The position numbers and the translations under genes were made by a program. The notes below the pieces were generated by a model. The model ran no database searches. It saw only the letters and a list, made by a program, of their open reading frames with translations, and was not told where the DNA came from. From a virus, in IMG/VR virus record IMGVR_UViG_3300034071_002006, positions 1-28,356 of that record: a DNA stretch of 28,356 bases, one strand, 5' to 3'. Shown piece by piece: positions 1 to 7,468 of this stretch. Each line of letters opens with the position of its first letter. Within the stretch, counting starts at the first letter, position 1.

Positions 1-397
1 TAATTTCGTTAAATTCACGTAATTTTTTTTGACGATTAACATATCGATCAAACAAATATTTTGACCATGCATATGGACTACGTGGATCAACTGGGCCTTC
101 TTCATCGAATGTTTTTAACTGTCCGTAGACACTAGCAGAACTGCTATATTGCAAGTTGACTTTCCAGGTTAAGCATTCATTTAATATCCAAACGCTGAAG
201 TCATAATTTTGCTTCATTATCTTTTCTATATCAGTTTCTGTTGTAGAACTAATTGCACCGAGGTGTATAACCCAGTCTAAGTTTTGTATTTTTGGTAAAG
301 GTTCTCCCCATTCGAAGAAGGTCAGTGAATGGTCAGATAAGGCAGGAATTAAATTTTTTCCAATAAATCCTTGATATCCTGTAACTAAAATTTTCAC
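1..397 (-). CDS. NAD-dependent sugar-nucleotide epimerase (HldD-like), cut by left edge
   Basis: This is the N-terminal 132 residues of a short-chain dehydrogenase/epimerase; the C-terminus lies beyond the left edge. The Rossmann signature GYQGFIG sits at residues 7-13. HLGAISSTTETD (about 45-56) resembles the equivalent stretch of ADP-L-glycero-D-manno-heptose 6-epimerase. The catalytic serine region SSSASVYG (about 85-92) and the YxxxK pair Y109/K113 are intact, so the enzyme looks active. I place the start at a GTG (397-395) overlapping the TGA of the upstream cupin gene, because MKILVTGYQG is the expected N-terminus and no in-frame ATG gives it. It is the last visible gene of the gene 32-uvsX-uvsW operon. 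With the cupin it probably makes or alters a sugar nucleotide for surface glycans. The exact substrate is unknown. Confidence 0.85.
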   Translation of the reverse strand, partial: MKILVTGYQGFIGKNLIPALSDHSLTFFEWGEPLPKIQNLDWVIHLGAISSTTETDIEKIMKQNYDFSVWILNECLTWKVNLQYSSSASVYGQLKTFDEEGPVDPRSPYAWSKYLFDRYVNRQKKLREFNEI

Positions 398-750
398 TTT
401 TGACTATCACCTTTTGCTACACGATAATTATCTTCAACACTATCAGGTGTACTAACTTCAATTAAAGTACCTTCTTCGATACAAATAACCTGATGGGGAA
501 GTAATGGTGGATTGTACCATGTCATACCTTCAGTGAGTGTATGTTCATGCACATCAGCATTTTTAGTATCAATAACCTTTACAATAAATTTACCACTTAG
601 TACGTACCATGTTTCATCTTTTTCTGAATGAAAATGCATACTAAATTTTGCATCTTTATTAAATTTTAATAGTTTACCGCAATATTTGTCAGTGGTTGCA
701 AATATAAATTCATGCCCCCAACCTTTTTCTACAAATCCTTCTAATCTCAT
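394..750 (-). CDS. Single-domain cupin, sugar isomerase/epimerase-like
   Basis: A 118-residue single cupin barrel. Motif 1 is seen as MHFHSEKDETWYVLSG, with metal-ligand candidates H39, H41 and E46. Motif 2 is PPLLPHQV, with H86. The length and motifs resemble phosphomannose-isomerase type II or dTDP-sugar isomerase cupins; the true substrate cannot be read. Its ATG overlaps the TGA of the gene before it (ATGA), and its own TGA overlaps the GTG start of the sugar epimerase, so the two are probably translationally coupled. Small cupins next to epimerases are common in marine T4-like phages. A role in making a sugar for host or virion surface glycans is inferred from the neighbour. Confidence 0.75.
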   Translation of the reverse strand: MRLEGFVEKGWGHEFIFATTDKYCGKLLKFNKDAKFSMHFHSEKDETWYVLSGKFIVKVIDTKNADVHEHTLTEGMTWYNPPLLPHQVICIEEGTLIEVSTPDSVEDNYRVAKGDSQK

Positions 751-1130
751 AGTTCCCCACTTTTTGCCATGTTAAGCATTAAACTGTATTGTTCATATGC
801 TTTTTTTACTGCTGGATACTTATCTCTTAAGTATCGTTCTTCTTCTTTTTGTTTCATAATAGAATCGAATATATTATAGTGGCCGCGTTCTTGCATGTGG
901 TTATAAACTTCAGCTTCAAATCTTGCGAGACGTTCTAATTCACTTTCGGCGATCTCAATAGTATATAGTTTTTCTGTTTCGAACCTAGTAATCTCTTTTT
1001 GAATAAATTTATTATAATCTTCAGGACATTGAAATAACGCTGTATTAAATCTAGTATGTCTATGTGCTCTTTTAGAATCGTCAATAACTCTAATCGAGTG
1101 GTCTCTTAGAAAAGGGTTTATATTAATCAT
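747..1130 (-). CDS. Conserved-type unknown protein, 127 aa
   Basis: I do not recognise this protein. It is 127 residues long, charged and predicted mostly helical. A long acidic/basic helix runs from about residue 45 to 115 (ETEKLYTIEIAESELERLAR, then QKEEERYLRDKYPAVKKAYE). There is no signal peptide, membrane segment or cysteine cluster. The start ATG overlaps the stop of the zinc-finger protein gene upstream (ATGA), and its stop overlaps the cupin start, so it belongs to the recombination/replication operon. Its position suggests a DNA-metabolism accessory role, but nothing in the sequence proves it. Confidence 0.7.
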   Translation of the reverse strand: MININPFLRDHSIRVIDDSKRAHRHTRFNTALFQCPEDYNKFIQKEITRFETEKLYTIEIAESELERLARFEAEVYNHMQERGHYNIFDSIMKQKEEERYLRDKYPAVKKAYEQYSLMLNMAKSGEL

Positions 1131-1822
1131 TCTATTCCAACTTCTTTACAAATTTCTTTTACTAATGCAACATCTACAGGAGTTTCTTTAAATTTTTTCA
1201 ACCAATATTTAACGTCAAACACAGGAGCAATCATTCCTACTTGTTCATCGTTCATTTTTTGAACCATAGTTTTTCCTGCCGAGCTATTTAATATAACCCA
1301 ACAACTGATTCTACCATTTAAGATATCATGCACTGCTTTGTTAAGACTAACGTAATTAAAGTAATGTTCAAATTGAGCATTATGTTCGTCGGCCCATTCC
1401 ATCATTGTTTGTATAGATCTTTGTACAGCAGATTCAACTGGTTCAGTTTTTAAGATTTCATAGAGATACTTTTCGTAAAGTTTATCTTTACACCAATTAT
1501 CTAACTTTTCTCCACTTTTAATAACGTAGTCGATAAACTTATCTGGATATAGTGGGTTAACATTATTAACAAAACTGCCGAATTTTACAAATGCGTTATA
1601 ATAACTGCTGTCGGCAAATTCTTCATAGGTCTTTGGCTTCTTGGCATTTTGTGTTAATTGCCAGAATCTATTGTAAGCCATAAATCCTGCCTGTACACGT
1701 TTTTCATCTTTCTGTAAGGCGCGACGTTTGCGCTCACACATGTGAGCCACAAGCGTTTTTTCTTGCATGAATTTTTTATTGCAATGTACGCAGGTGTATG
1801 GTTGTTCGACTAGTGCTATCAT
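1127..1822 (-). CDS. Marine T4-like phage unknown with N-terminal zinc finger
   Basis: A 231-residue protein with one short zinc finger at the N-terminus: C11 and C14 (CVHC), followed by H27 and C29 (AHMC). A basic stretch comes straight after (ERKRRALQKDEKR), as expected for nucleic-acid contact. The remainder is helical, with blocks such as YYNAFVKFGSFVNNVNPLYP (about 74-93) that I recall as conserved in marine T4-like phages, where the protein is usually annotated as hypothetical. ATGA overlaps join it to the genes on both sides. A DNA- or RNA-binding role in the replication/recombination programme is inferred from the finger and the operon. No catalytic motif is visible. Confidence 0.75.
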   Translation of the reverse strand: MIALVEQPYTCVHCNKKFMQEKTLVAHMCERKRRALQKDEKRVQAGFMAYNRFWQLTQNAKKPKTYEEFADSSYYNAFVKFGSFVNNVNPLYPDKFIDYVIKSGEKLDNWCKDKLYEKYLYEILKTEPVESAVQRSIQTMMEWADEHNAQFEHYFNYVSLNKAVHDILNGRISCWVILNSSAGKTMVQKMNDEQVGMIAPVFDVKYWLKKFKETPVDVALVKEICKEVGIE

Positions 1823-2283
1823 TCGTATTCTTTACGTTGTTTTTTATCAAAACCCATTTTATCAAATAATTCCTCGCAATCCTCTTTAGACATCATACTG
1901 GCCAATAGCTTAACATCTTCTAGTTTTCGAGATGGATAAATTTCTATCAATAGTTTTTCTATCTTATTGGCTTTTTCTTTTTTACCTTGTGCAAGATAAG
2001 GATGATATGTTGAGATTCCTGCTCCAGTTGCAGCAAACAATTTCCAAAGAAGAGGTTTATGATTTTTACTCAAAGTCCAATGATGTTTATTAACACATTC
2101 ATTAGTCATCTCAACAAACCATTCTTGTATATCTTTATCTCCTTGGACGTTTGAAGTATAACGCATAAGAATAAAAGGACTAAATGCCTTACGTTCTTCG
2201 TCTGTTAGATTATCGTAAAAATTATAATCTTTTGTATCTACTGCACGAAGTTCGCGTTTAATATCGAGTTTTGCTGTTGCCAT
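1819..2283 (-). CDS. Possible clamp-loader small subunit (gp62-like)
   Basis: A 154-residue helical protein. Its general plan resembles the small clamp-loader subunit gp62 of marine T4-like phages: a short charged N-terminus, a helical core starting FSPFILMRYTSN, and a lysine-rich middle. The C-terminal stretch (YPSRKLEDVKLLASMMSKED) resembles the end of cyanophage gp62. gp62 works with gp44 to load the gp45 sliding clamp. The match is from memory and weak at residue level, and genes 44, 45 and 43, the usual neighbours, are not in this window. It could equally be an unrelated operon protein. It overlaps the zinc-finger gene by ATGA and starts 1 nt after the stop of the 87-residue protein gene. 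Confidence 0.45.
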   Translation of the reverse strand: MATAKLDIKRELRAVDTKDYNFYDNLTDEERKAFSPFILMRYTSNVQGDKDIQEWFVEMTNECVNKHHWTLSKNHKPLLWKLFAATGAGISTYHPYLAQGKKEKANKIEKLLIEIYPSRKLEDVKLLASMMSKEDCEELFDKMGFDKKQRKEYE

Positions 2284-2284
2284 A

Positions 2285-2548
2285 TTATACAGGATGCCAA
2301 AAAGGAGGTTCTTCTTTTTTACTCATATGATATATTATTTTAGCATTATCCAATGCTTTTTGTAAAGCAAGGTTGCTTCGGCTTTCGACAATAATTTTTT
2401 CCCAAAGTGTTAATTCATCTCTTAGTTTTCGATCGTAGTCTCTACCAATTTCGAATCGTGTGTTTACAGGGCTGCCTAGTTCTCGAGCATAAGTTATGCC
2501 GTCTGCTTTTTCATATACATATTGAACTCCAGGTTTAAGCTGCCCCAT
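2285..2548 (-). CDS. Small unknown protein, 87 aa
   Basis: An 87-residue soluble protein that I do not recognise. The N-terminal half is probably a small beta fold (MGQLKPGVQYVYEKADGITY), followed by one long amphipathic helix (about 40-75) and a tail ending PPFWHPV. It has no cysteines or membrane segment. It sits 3 nt after the stop of the 167-residue unknown and 1 nt before the possible gp62-like gene, so it is co-transcribed with the replication genes. No function can be assigned. Confidence 0.65.
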   Translation of the reverse strand: MGQLKPGVQYVYEKADGITYARELGSPVNTRFEIGRDYDRKLRDELTLWEKIIVESRSNLALQKALDNAKIIYHMSKKEEPPFWHPV

Positions 2549-2551
2549 AGT

Positions 2552-3055
2552 TTACCAACATTTAGTATAGTCAATTAGTTCGCTTTGTCTACTTACTTCT
2601 TTTACAAAATATGCACATAGTGGTTTGTCACCAGTTTCTAATGGTGTACATAGTAATTGTCCTGAACGCATTTTTGGAAAGTACCATTTAACTTCTTGAT
2701 AGACATCGATAATATCTATATCTAAAAAGCTAGGTCTGAATCCGCTCAAAGGGTTAAAGCAAAAAGTTTTAAATCCTCTATCGTTAAGACTAGTTAGTGG
2801 TAGTACTTCCATATCCGGGCCTTCAGGGTCTCCAACTATAGTGCACCAATCTAGAGGCATCATTAATTCATGAGGTCCTATTTGTAGTACTGCTGCTGGA
2901 CCAGTGAAGCTTTCTAAGAAAATTAATGGTATAAAAAAATAGTCAGGATTTTGATTATCACTATTATCTAAAACTGAAAATCTTAAGTCTTCTTCAATTT
3001 CTTCAGGTAGGTCATTTAGATAAAATGTTTTATTTTCTAATGATAAAATTTGCAT
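2552..3055 (-). CDS. Conserved marine T4-like unknown, 167 aa
   Basis: A 167-residue protein, predicted mostly beta-strand and hydrophobic in parts, without transmembrane segments. The central block MMPLDWCTIVGDPEGPDMEV and the following LPLTSLNDRGFKTFCFNPLS are, from memory, the hallmark of a hypothetical protein conserved in marine T4-like phages and often found beside uvsW. A second conserved block is VKWYFPKMRSGQLLCTPL. The start ATG shares one base with the uvsW stop (TAATG), so translation is probably coupled to UvsW. The function is unknown; a recombination or transcription accessory role is only a guess from position. Confidence 0.7.
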   Translation of the reverse strand: MQILSLENKTFYLNDLPEEIEEDLRFSVLDNSDNQNPDYFFIPLIFLESFTGPAAVLQIGPHELMMPLDWCTIVGDPEGPDMEVLPLTSLNDRGFKTFCFNPLSGFRPSFLDIDIIDVYQEVKWYFPKMRSGQLLCTPLETGDKPLCAYFVKEVSRQSELIDYTKCW

Positions 3056-4512
3056 TATTGGTATTTGACTTTCTCTATTGTAAATGGATATTTTGCATCT
3101 TTATAAAAACGTTTTCTTTCAGTTAGATGTCGTTTAGCATATTTGGTACTTGCTGTTACATCCCAAATTTCTACATGGTCTTTATCTTCAGCTTTTCTAA
3201 TGCCTCGCCCAATGCTTTGTATAACTCGGACAAAGCTTTTTCCGGGTTCCAAAAGAACCAAATTAAAAATACGAGGGATATTAATACCCACAGCGGCCAC
3301 ACCATAAGTCGCCACAATAATCTTATTATTAGCAGTTTTGATTTCGTCATACTCTTCTTTTCGATCTTTTGTTTTTACTTCTCCGCTAACAAATACTGCA
3401 TCAGGTAACAAATCAATAAGAAGTTTTCCTGAGTCAATTCTATTAACAAGTACTAATGTATTGCCAGATTGACTTATAGTGTTGATCATATTTCCTATAT
3501 ATTTCATACGATCAGAGTCTGTGACTAAAAATTTTAGTTCTTCAGCGTAACTTCCAAATTCACGCCATTCTGCTGTTTGTTTAATGTTTACGTGGCAGTT
3601 ACTTAGCACACCTTTTTGTTGTAACTCATATGCACTAACATGATTTATTACATCTCCTAGGCTTGCTCTAAGAGATTGATATTCAAAATCTTCCTTAGGA
3701 ATAGTACCAGTGAGTCCCCACCGTATAGGAGCATTTGCTAAGTTTTGTGTAAGTAGTTTTTTTAGAACTTCTGCCTTGGCCATGTGCACTTCATCGACCA
3801 TAACAGTTTTTACACCATCTAAAAATTCAGCTAATTTCAGTGCGTCAAGTTCATCATCATGTGATTTTTTGTCTAAGATATTCAAACTTTGCCAAGTACA
3901 AATAGTATGTGTACGTGTTAGGTCTTTTCTGTCTCCGTAGTATACGCCAACATCTAATCCGCAATTAATGAAGTCTTCTTCTGTTTGTTCTACAAGACTT
4001 TTATTAGGTACAATTGTGACAGTTTTTCCATATTTTTCACAAATTTTTGCCAAAGTTGCGGTGGTAATAGTTTTACCAAAACCTGTAGCAATCTCCTGAA
4101 GGCATTGTGGATTTTCTAAAAACTTATTGATTACATCCACTTGGTCATCACGTAACCGTATTGGATGCCCTTCATAACGATGACCTTTAGGCCAGCATTT
4201 TTCACCCCAAAAATCTTCAAAAATTTCGGTAAATTTTAGGTCTGTAGTAATACGTTGATCTTCAAGTTCGATGTAGTAATTTTTACTTTCAAGATATTCT
4301 AAAACTTGGGGAAGCATTGAAAGATAGGTAGTACCCCCAAGACCAAAAAAGCTCACGGTACCATCCCATCTGCCTAATTTATAGGCTGGTCGATACCTTG
4401 CAGTAGGGTCTTCGTACTTAAATTTCTTAACTAATGCCTTTCTAGTGTCAAGATCAAGATTTTCTATCTTAACATTTATTTCATCTTTAATAATAACTTT
4501 GCAAGTTGTCAA
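3055..4512 (-). CDS. uvsW: UvsW-type recombination helicase
   Basis: A 485-residue superfamily 2 helicase close to T4 UvsW (about 500 residues). The N-terminal 110 residues form the UvsW-type DNA-binding domain (YKLGRWDGTVSFFG). Helicase motifs follow in order: Walker A ATGFGKT at 142-148, DEVH box at 240-243, GLTGT motif III at 266-270, and motif VI QSIGRGIRK at 432-440. All key residues are intact. UvsW unwinds D-loops and R-loops, reverses stalled forks and anneals single strands, shutting off R-loop origins in favour of recombination-dependent replication. It overlaps the upstream HARP-like gene by ATGA and the downstream 167-residue gene by TAATG. The identification is secure. Confidence 0.96.
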   Translation of the reverse strand: MTTCKVIIKDEINVKIENLDLDTRKALVKKFKYEDPTARYRPAYKLGRWDGTVSFFGLGGTTYLSMLPQVLEYLESKNYYIELEDQRITTDLKFTEIFEDFWGEKCWPKGHRYEGHPIRLRDDQVDVINKFLENPQCLQEIATGFGKTITTATLAKICEKYGKTVTIVPNKSLVEQTEEDFINCGLDVGVYYGDRKDLTRTHTICTWQSLNILDKKSHDDELDALKLAEFLDGVKTVMVDEVHMAKAEVLKKLLTQNLANAPIRWGLTGTIPKEDFEYQSLRASLGDVINHVSAYELQQKGVLSNCHVNIKQTAEWREFGSYAEELKFLVTDSDRMKYIGNMINTISQSGNTLVLVNRIDSGKLLIDLLPDAVFVSGEVKTKDRKEEYDEIKTANNKIIVATYGVAAVGINIPRIFNLVLLEPGKSFVRVIQSIGRGIRKAEDKDHVEIWDVTASTKYAKRHLTERKRFYKDAKYPFTIEKVKYQ

Positions 4513-5684
4513 GATATAAATCTCCTCTGTGGTGACTTATCTAAAATATTGATAACATTATGTTGCCAATGTAGATATTCTTTCAATTTATAGTGTGCAG
4601 TATAAAAATAATAGTTTAACACACTGTTAAACTTTTTTCTAGGCCCTAAAATAGTTTTTGGTATTTGACTGCTTATAAACACTACTTTGGTATTATCAGT
4701 AACAGGTGAATTTAATCCATTATCTTTTACAAATTTGTTAAATTCGCTGTTTGTTTCATTAGGTAGTCGAAATAAAACACTTATTTCAGAAGGCTGTATA
4801 TCACAACTTGTTAAAAATTCTAAATTTTGTTGTAATTTTTCTAATTCGCGGCCTGAGTCAAGTATAATCAAACAAGGTAGTATATATTTAAATACTGGTC
4901 GGAATAAATTTAGTGAATTTTCGTCTAAATTTATCTCAAAATTGTCACCCGGTGAAGCTTTTATAAAACCTTTAACTACATCGTCATAAGGTAGTGCAGA
5001 AATTTTATCTTCTATGTCAGAATCCCAAGTAGTTATACCAACTTTTTTAGCATTAAATAATGATTCTACAAAATCTGTTGAAAAATTCTGGGGCAAATGT
5101 TCAGATACATTAGTAAATTTAATCTGATCATTTTCTAAGACGGCCATAGGGACAAATTTTTCTAAATTTTTCTTGATTTCTGAAATTTGTTCAATATACT
5201 TTTGAAATTCGTCGTCACAAACAAATTTATGTTCTGCTATCAGTGGTAATAAAAATGAAATTGTAGCTTCATCGAGTGAAAAAATCCAAGATTTTGAATC
5301 TTTATCCCAATGTGCATAATTTAATGAACTTTTATGTTGTTTAAATGATGCAAGAATTTTTTCATCGTAAGGAAATTCAACATTGACTGCTTTTTTATAA
5401 TCAGGATGATCAATAATTGATATTTTTTTTGAAAAATTCACTGTTCTAAATGGTAGTTTGAACTTAGGATTGATTAGAAACGGTCTAACATCTTGTTTGA
5501 CAATTTTAGATAATTTGTCTTCATACTTTTTTAATAAAGCAACTGCTAAATTGCCTTGTTTTTCTGTAAAACTCATTCCACTAGCTAGTTGATTATTAAA
5601 ACTACTAATAATTTTAATATCAAATGAATTTATACCGATGCCGGGTGTCGATATTGCCAACGATAACAAATTTTCAATATACAT
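4509..5684 (-). CDS. HARP-like domain protein beside uvsW
   Basis: A 391-residue lysine- and glutamate-rich protein of unknown function. An N-terminal segment (about 38-54, SFTEKQGNLAVALLKKY) recalls phage replication proteins. Residues about 88-146 resemble the HARP domain of annealing helicases such as SMARCAL1: an NVEFPYDEKIL block, then AHWDKDSKSWIFSLDE, matching the pattern of hydrophobic-PYD helix, 'A-x-W', 'K-x-W-x-F/I'. There is no Walker A or B motif, so it is not a helicase itself. Its stop overlaps the uvsW start (ATGA), suggesting coupled synthesis and a partner role for UvsW. The start lies 15 nt after the uvsY-like stop and overlaps a 20-bp palindrome region. The HARP assignment is by eye and should be tested. 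Confidence 0.6.
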   Translation of the reverse strand: MYIENLLSLAISTPGIGINSFDIKIISSFNNQLASGMSFTEKQGNLAVALLKKYEDKLSKIVKQDVRPFLINPKFKLPFRTVNFSKKISIIDHPDYKKAVNVEFPYDEKILASFKQHKSSLNYAHWDKDSKSWIFSLDEATISFLLPLIAEHKFVCDDEFQKYIEQISEIKKNLEKFVPMAVLENDQIKFTNVSEHLPQNFSTDFVESLFNAKKVGITTWDSDIEDKISALPYDDVVKGFIKASPGDNFEINLDENSLNLFRPVFKYILPCLIILDSGRELEKLQQNLEFLTSCDIQPSEISVLFRLPNETNSEFNKFVKDNGLNSPVTDNTKVVFISSQIPKTILGPRKKFNSVLNYYFYTAHYKLKEYLHWQHNVINILDKSPQRRFIS

Positions 5685-5692
5685 AAAATTAT

Positions 5693-5712
5693 TATAACAT
5701 TATAATGTTATA
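5693..5712. repeat. 20-bp perfect AT-rich palindrome
   Basis: TATAACATTATAATGTTATA reads the same on both strands. It covers the last codons and stop of the uvsY-like gene and ends 9 nt before the ATG of the HARP-like gene. It could be a protein-binding operator, a weak RNA hairpin that tunes translation, or part of a promoter, since it contains TATAAT. Such AT-rich palindromes also arise by chance in AT-rich DNA, so function is uncertain. Confidence 0.5.
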
Positions 5713-6155
5713 TCTTCTAGTCCAGCAGTTCTCAATTTAATAATATTACTCAATTGCCATTGTTTAATGTCCAATGCTTTGATAATACCAAGCCATTGAT
5801 TACGCAGCATAGCAAATTCGTTGATAATTTTTTCCATATCAACAACATCTGCTTCTCCGTCGACGTATTTTTCTACATCTCGACTGCTTAGAGCACGTTG
5901 ATAGTTCTCTAAATACTTTTTAAAAGATTTACTGCGGATACGTCGTAGTTCAATATTAAGATATTCTAATATTGCTTCAATTTCTTGAAGTTGGTTGAAT
6001 CTTTGTTCAACGATACCAGGTAAAGAAGCCGAAGCTTTTTCTACGTTTCCGTAAATTTTTGCTTCGGCTCTAGCAGAGTCAAGTTCTTTGTAAAAGTATT
6101 CTATGCAGTCAGGAAGAAAAGTTAAGTCTTTACTAACTTTAGAATACCATGACAT
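5700..6155 (-). CDS. uvsY: UvsY-like recombination mediator
   Basis: A 151-residue helical, highly charged protein close in size to T4 UvsY (137 residues). The C-terminal third is the best match to T4 and cyanophage UvsY: DGEADVVDMEKIINEFAML followed by a helix ending IIKALDIKQWQLSNIIKLR, parallel to the T4 ending with an acidic 'D-x-D' segment, long helix and 'IKxIxDxR'. UvsY loads UvsX recombinase on ssDNA coated with gp32. The gene lies between uvsX and uvsW, as expected for this pathway, and shares one base with the gene upstream (TAATG). Sequence similarity is low, so the call rests on C-terminal pattern, length and context. It could be an unrelated helical protein. Confidence 0.55.
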   Translation of the reverse strand: MSWYSKVSKDLTFLPDCIEYFYKELDSARAEAKIYGNVEKASASLPGIVEQRFNQLQEIEAILEYLNIELRRIRSKSFKKYLENYQRALSSRDVEKYVDGEADVVDMEKIINEFAMLRNQWLGIIKALDIKQWQLSNIIKLRTAGLEDITL

Positions 6156-6400
6156 TAATAGTCCTCGTCTTCTTCCGAATCCTCGTCTTCTTCGCCGTCA
6201 AGGCTCTTAAATTCTTCTAAAACAAGATCTAATGCATCGTCTAAATGTGGGTCATAGCCCTTAAGACCTTCTAAGGTTTCAAGATCAACATCTTTGCCAA
6301 CTAGAAAATCAACAAATTGATTTGATGCAACTTCTTTACTTTTTTCAGGGATATATTCTTTAAAAGTATCCCAGATTTCAATGATTAAGCTATCGTCCAT
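6155..6400 (-). CDS. Small acidic unknown protein, 81 aa
   Basis: An 81-residue acidic protein. Residues 1-65 look like a small helical domain (LIIEIWDTFKEYIPEKSKEV), and the tail is almost purely acidic (GEEDEDSEEDEDY). Acidic tails of this kind can mimic DNA or bind SSB- or recombinase-type proteins, but this is inference. One-base TAATG overlaps link it to uvsX upstream and the uvsY-like gene downstream, so it is co-translated with recombination proteins. From memory, similar small proteins occur in other marine T4-like phages without a known function. Confidence 0.7.
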   Translation of the reverse strand: MDDSLIIEIWDTFKEYIPEKSKEVASNQFVDFLVGKDVDLETLEGLKGYDPHLDDALDLVLEEFKSLDGEEDEDSEEDEDY

Positions 6401-7458
6401 TATGCTTCCTCTGATTCTTCAATGGTTTCTGTACTATGTTGAACAAGCGAATTGTCCCATTCAAGCATAATACTCATTAATTTATCTTCTGTCCAATTTT
6501 TTCTAAATTCAGAAATAACTTCGCCTGTCTTTTTACTTACATATTGTAGTTTATTTCCGCTTTTTGTCAAGATACCCATCTTTTCAAACATATCTACAAG
6601 ACCACTAGTAGGACTCATACCAGTTGAGTAAGGAATCTTAACTTGAACACTTTCAAAAGGCTTTGCATAACGAGTTTTCATGATCTTGCAAGCACTACGA
6701 ATACCTAAAACATCGCTGACTTTGTTACCGTCTTCATCTTCTTTAAGTTTTAGCTTTTTCATAGCCACTACAATAGAACTAGCATATACAAACCCTTGAC
6801 CTCCGCTGATTTTATCATCCGGATCAAACATATCTTGGCTTGCATACGTATGATTGGTACAAACCATACCTACATTGTAACTACCAAACATATTAACACA
6901 ATTACGAACAAGTGCAGTCAGTGCCTTAGGCTTACGGCCCATGTCACCTTTCAAATCACCTGCTTCAAATTGATTCAAATCTGTAGGAGTAAGTAGCATA
7001 CCGAGAGAATCGATAACAAACAATACCTTCATTCGATCTTCTTCAGGCATTGCACGATATTCTTTCATAAACTCACTAATAGTTTTTGCAACATCATCGA
7101 TCATTGCAACGTTGAGTTTAAGAAGTTTATTTTCACTAGTATCAACACCTAGTGCATGTAGCCATGCTTCGTCAAGAGCGTTTTCTGTATCAATTAAGAT
7201 AACATAAATTCCCTGTTCTTGTGCATGACGAATAATATTACCTGAGCAAATGTATGATTTGCCTGCACCGGATTCACCAGCAAACACCGTTACCTTACCA
7301 AGGGGAACTCCCTTAAAGAAGTCCCCGCTGATAAGATAATTAAGGGCGTAATTCCCAGTTGAAATCCAGTCTGTAGGATCATTAAATCCAACACCTAAAC
7401 CCTCAATAGATTTAGTGATAGATTTACGAAACTTTGAAATATCAAAGGCTTTACCCAT
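6400..7458 (-). CDS. uvsX: UvsX RecA-like recombinase
   Basis: A 352-residue RecA/UvsX family recombinase (T4 UvsX is 391 residues). Walker A GESGAGKS lies at 61-68, the 'LIDTEN' catalytic region at 88-93, and Walker B VLFVIDSLGML at about 145-155. An acidic tail ends the protein (STETIEESEEA). UvsX forms filaments on ssDNA and drives strand exchange for phage recombination-dependent replication and repair. It lies 10 nt downstream of the gene 32 stop, with a good Shine-Dalgarno (AAGGAG) before the ATG, and is followed by the acidic 81-residue protein through a TAATG overlap. The identification is secure. Confidence 0.97.
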   Translation of the reverse strand: MGKAFDISKFRKSITKSIEGLGVGFNDPTDWISTGNYALNYLISGDFFKGVPLGKVTVFAGESGAGKSYICSGNIIRHAQEQGIYVILIDTENALDEAWLHALGVDTSENKLLKLNVAMIDDVAKTISEFMKEYRAMPEEDRMKVLFVIDSLGMLLTPTDLNQFEAGDLKGDMGRKPKALTALVRNCVNMFGSYNVGMVCTNHTYASQDMFDPDDKISGGQGFVYASSIVVAMKKLKLKEDEDGNKVSDVLGIRSACKIMKTRYAKPFESVQVKIPYSTGMSPTSGLVDMFEKMGILTKSGNKLQYVSKKTGEVISEFRKNWTEDKLMSIMLEWDNSLVQHSTETIEESEEA

Positions 7459-7468
7459 AATTGTCTCC

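Noticed and set aside
6155-6200. Apparent repeat of TCTTC/TCCTC at the end of the acidic 81-residue gene
   Set aside because: It is simply the codon run for the Glu/Asp tail, not an independent DNA repeat.
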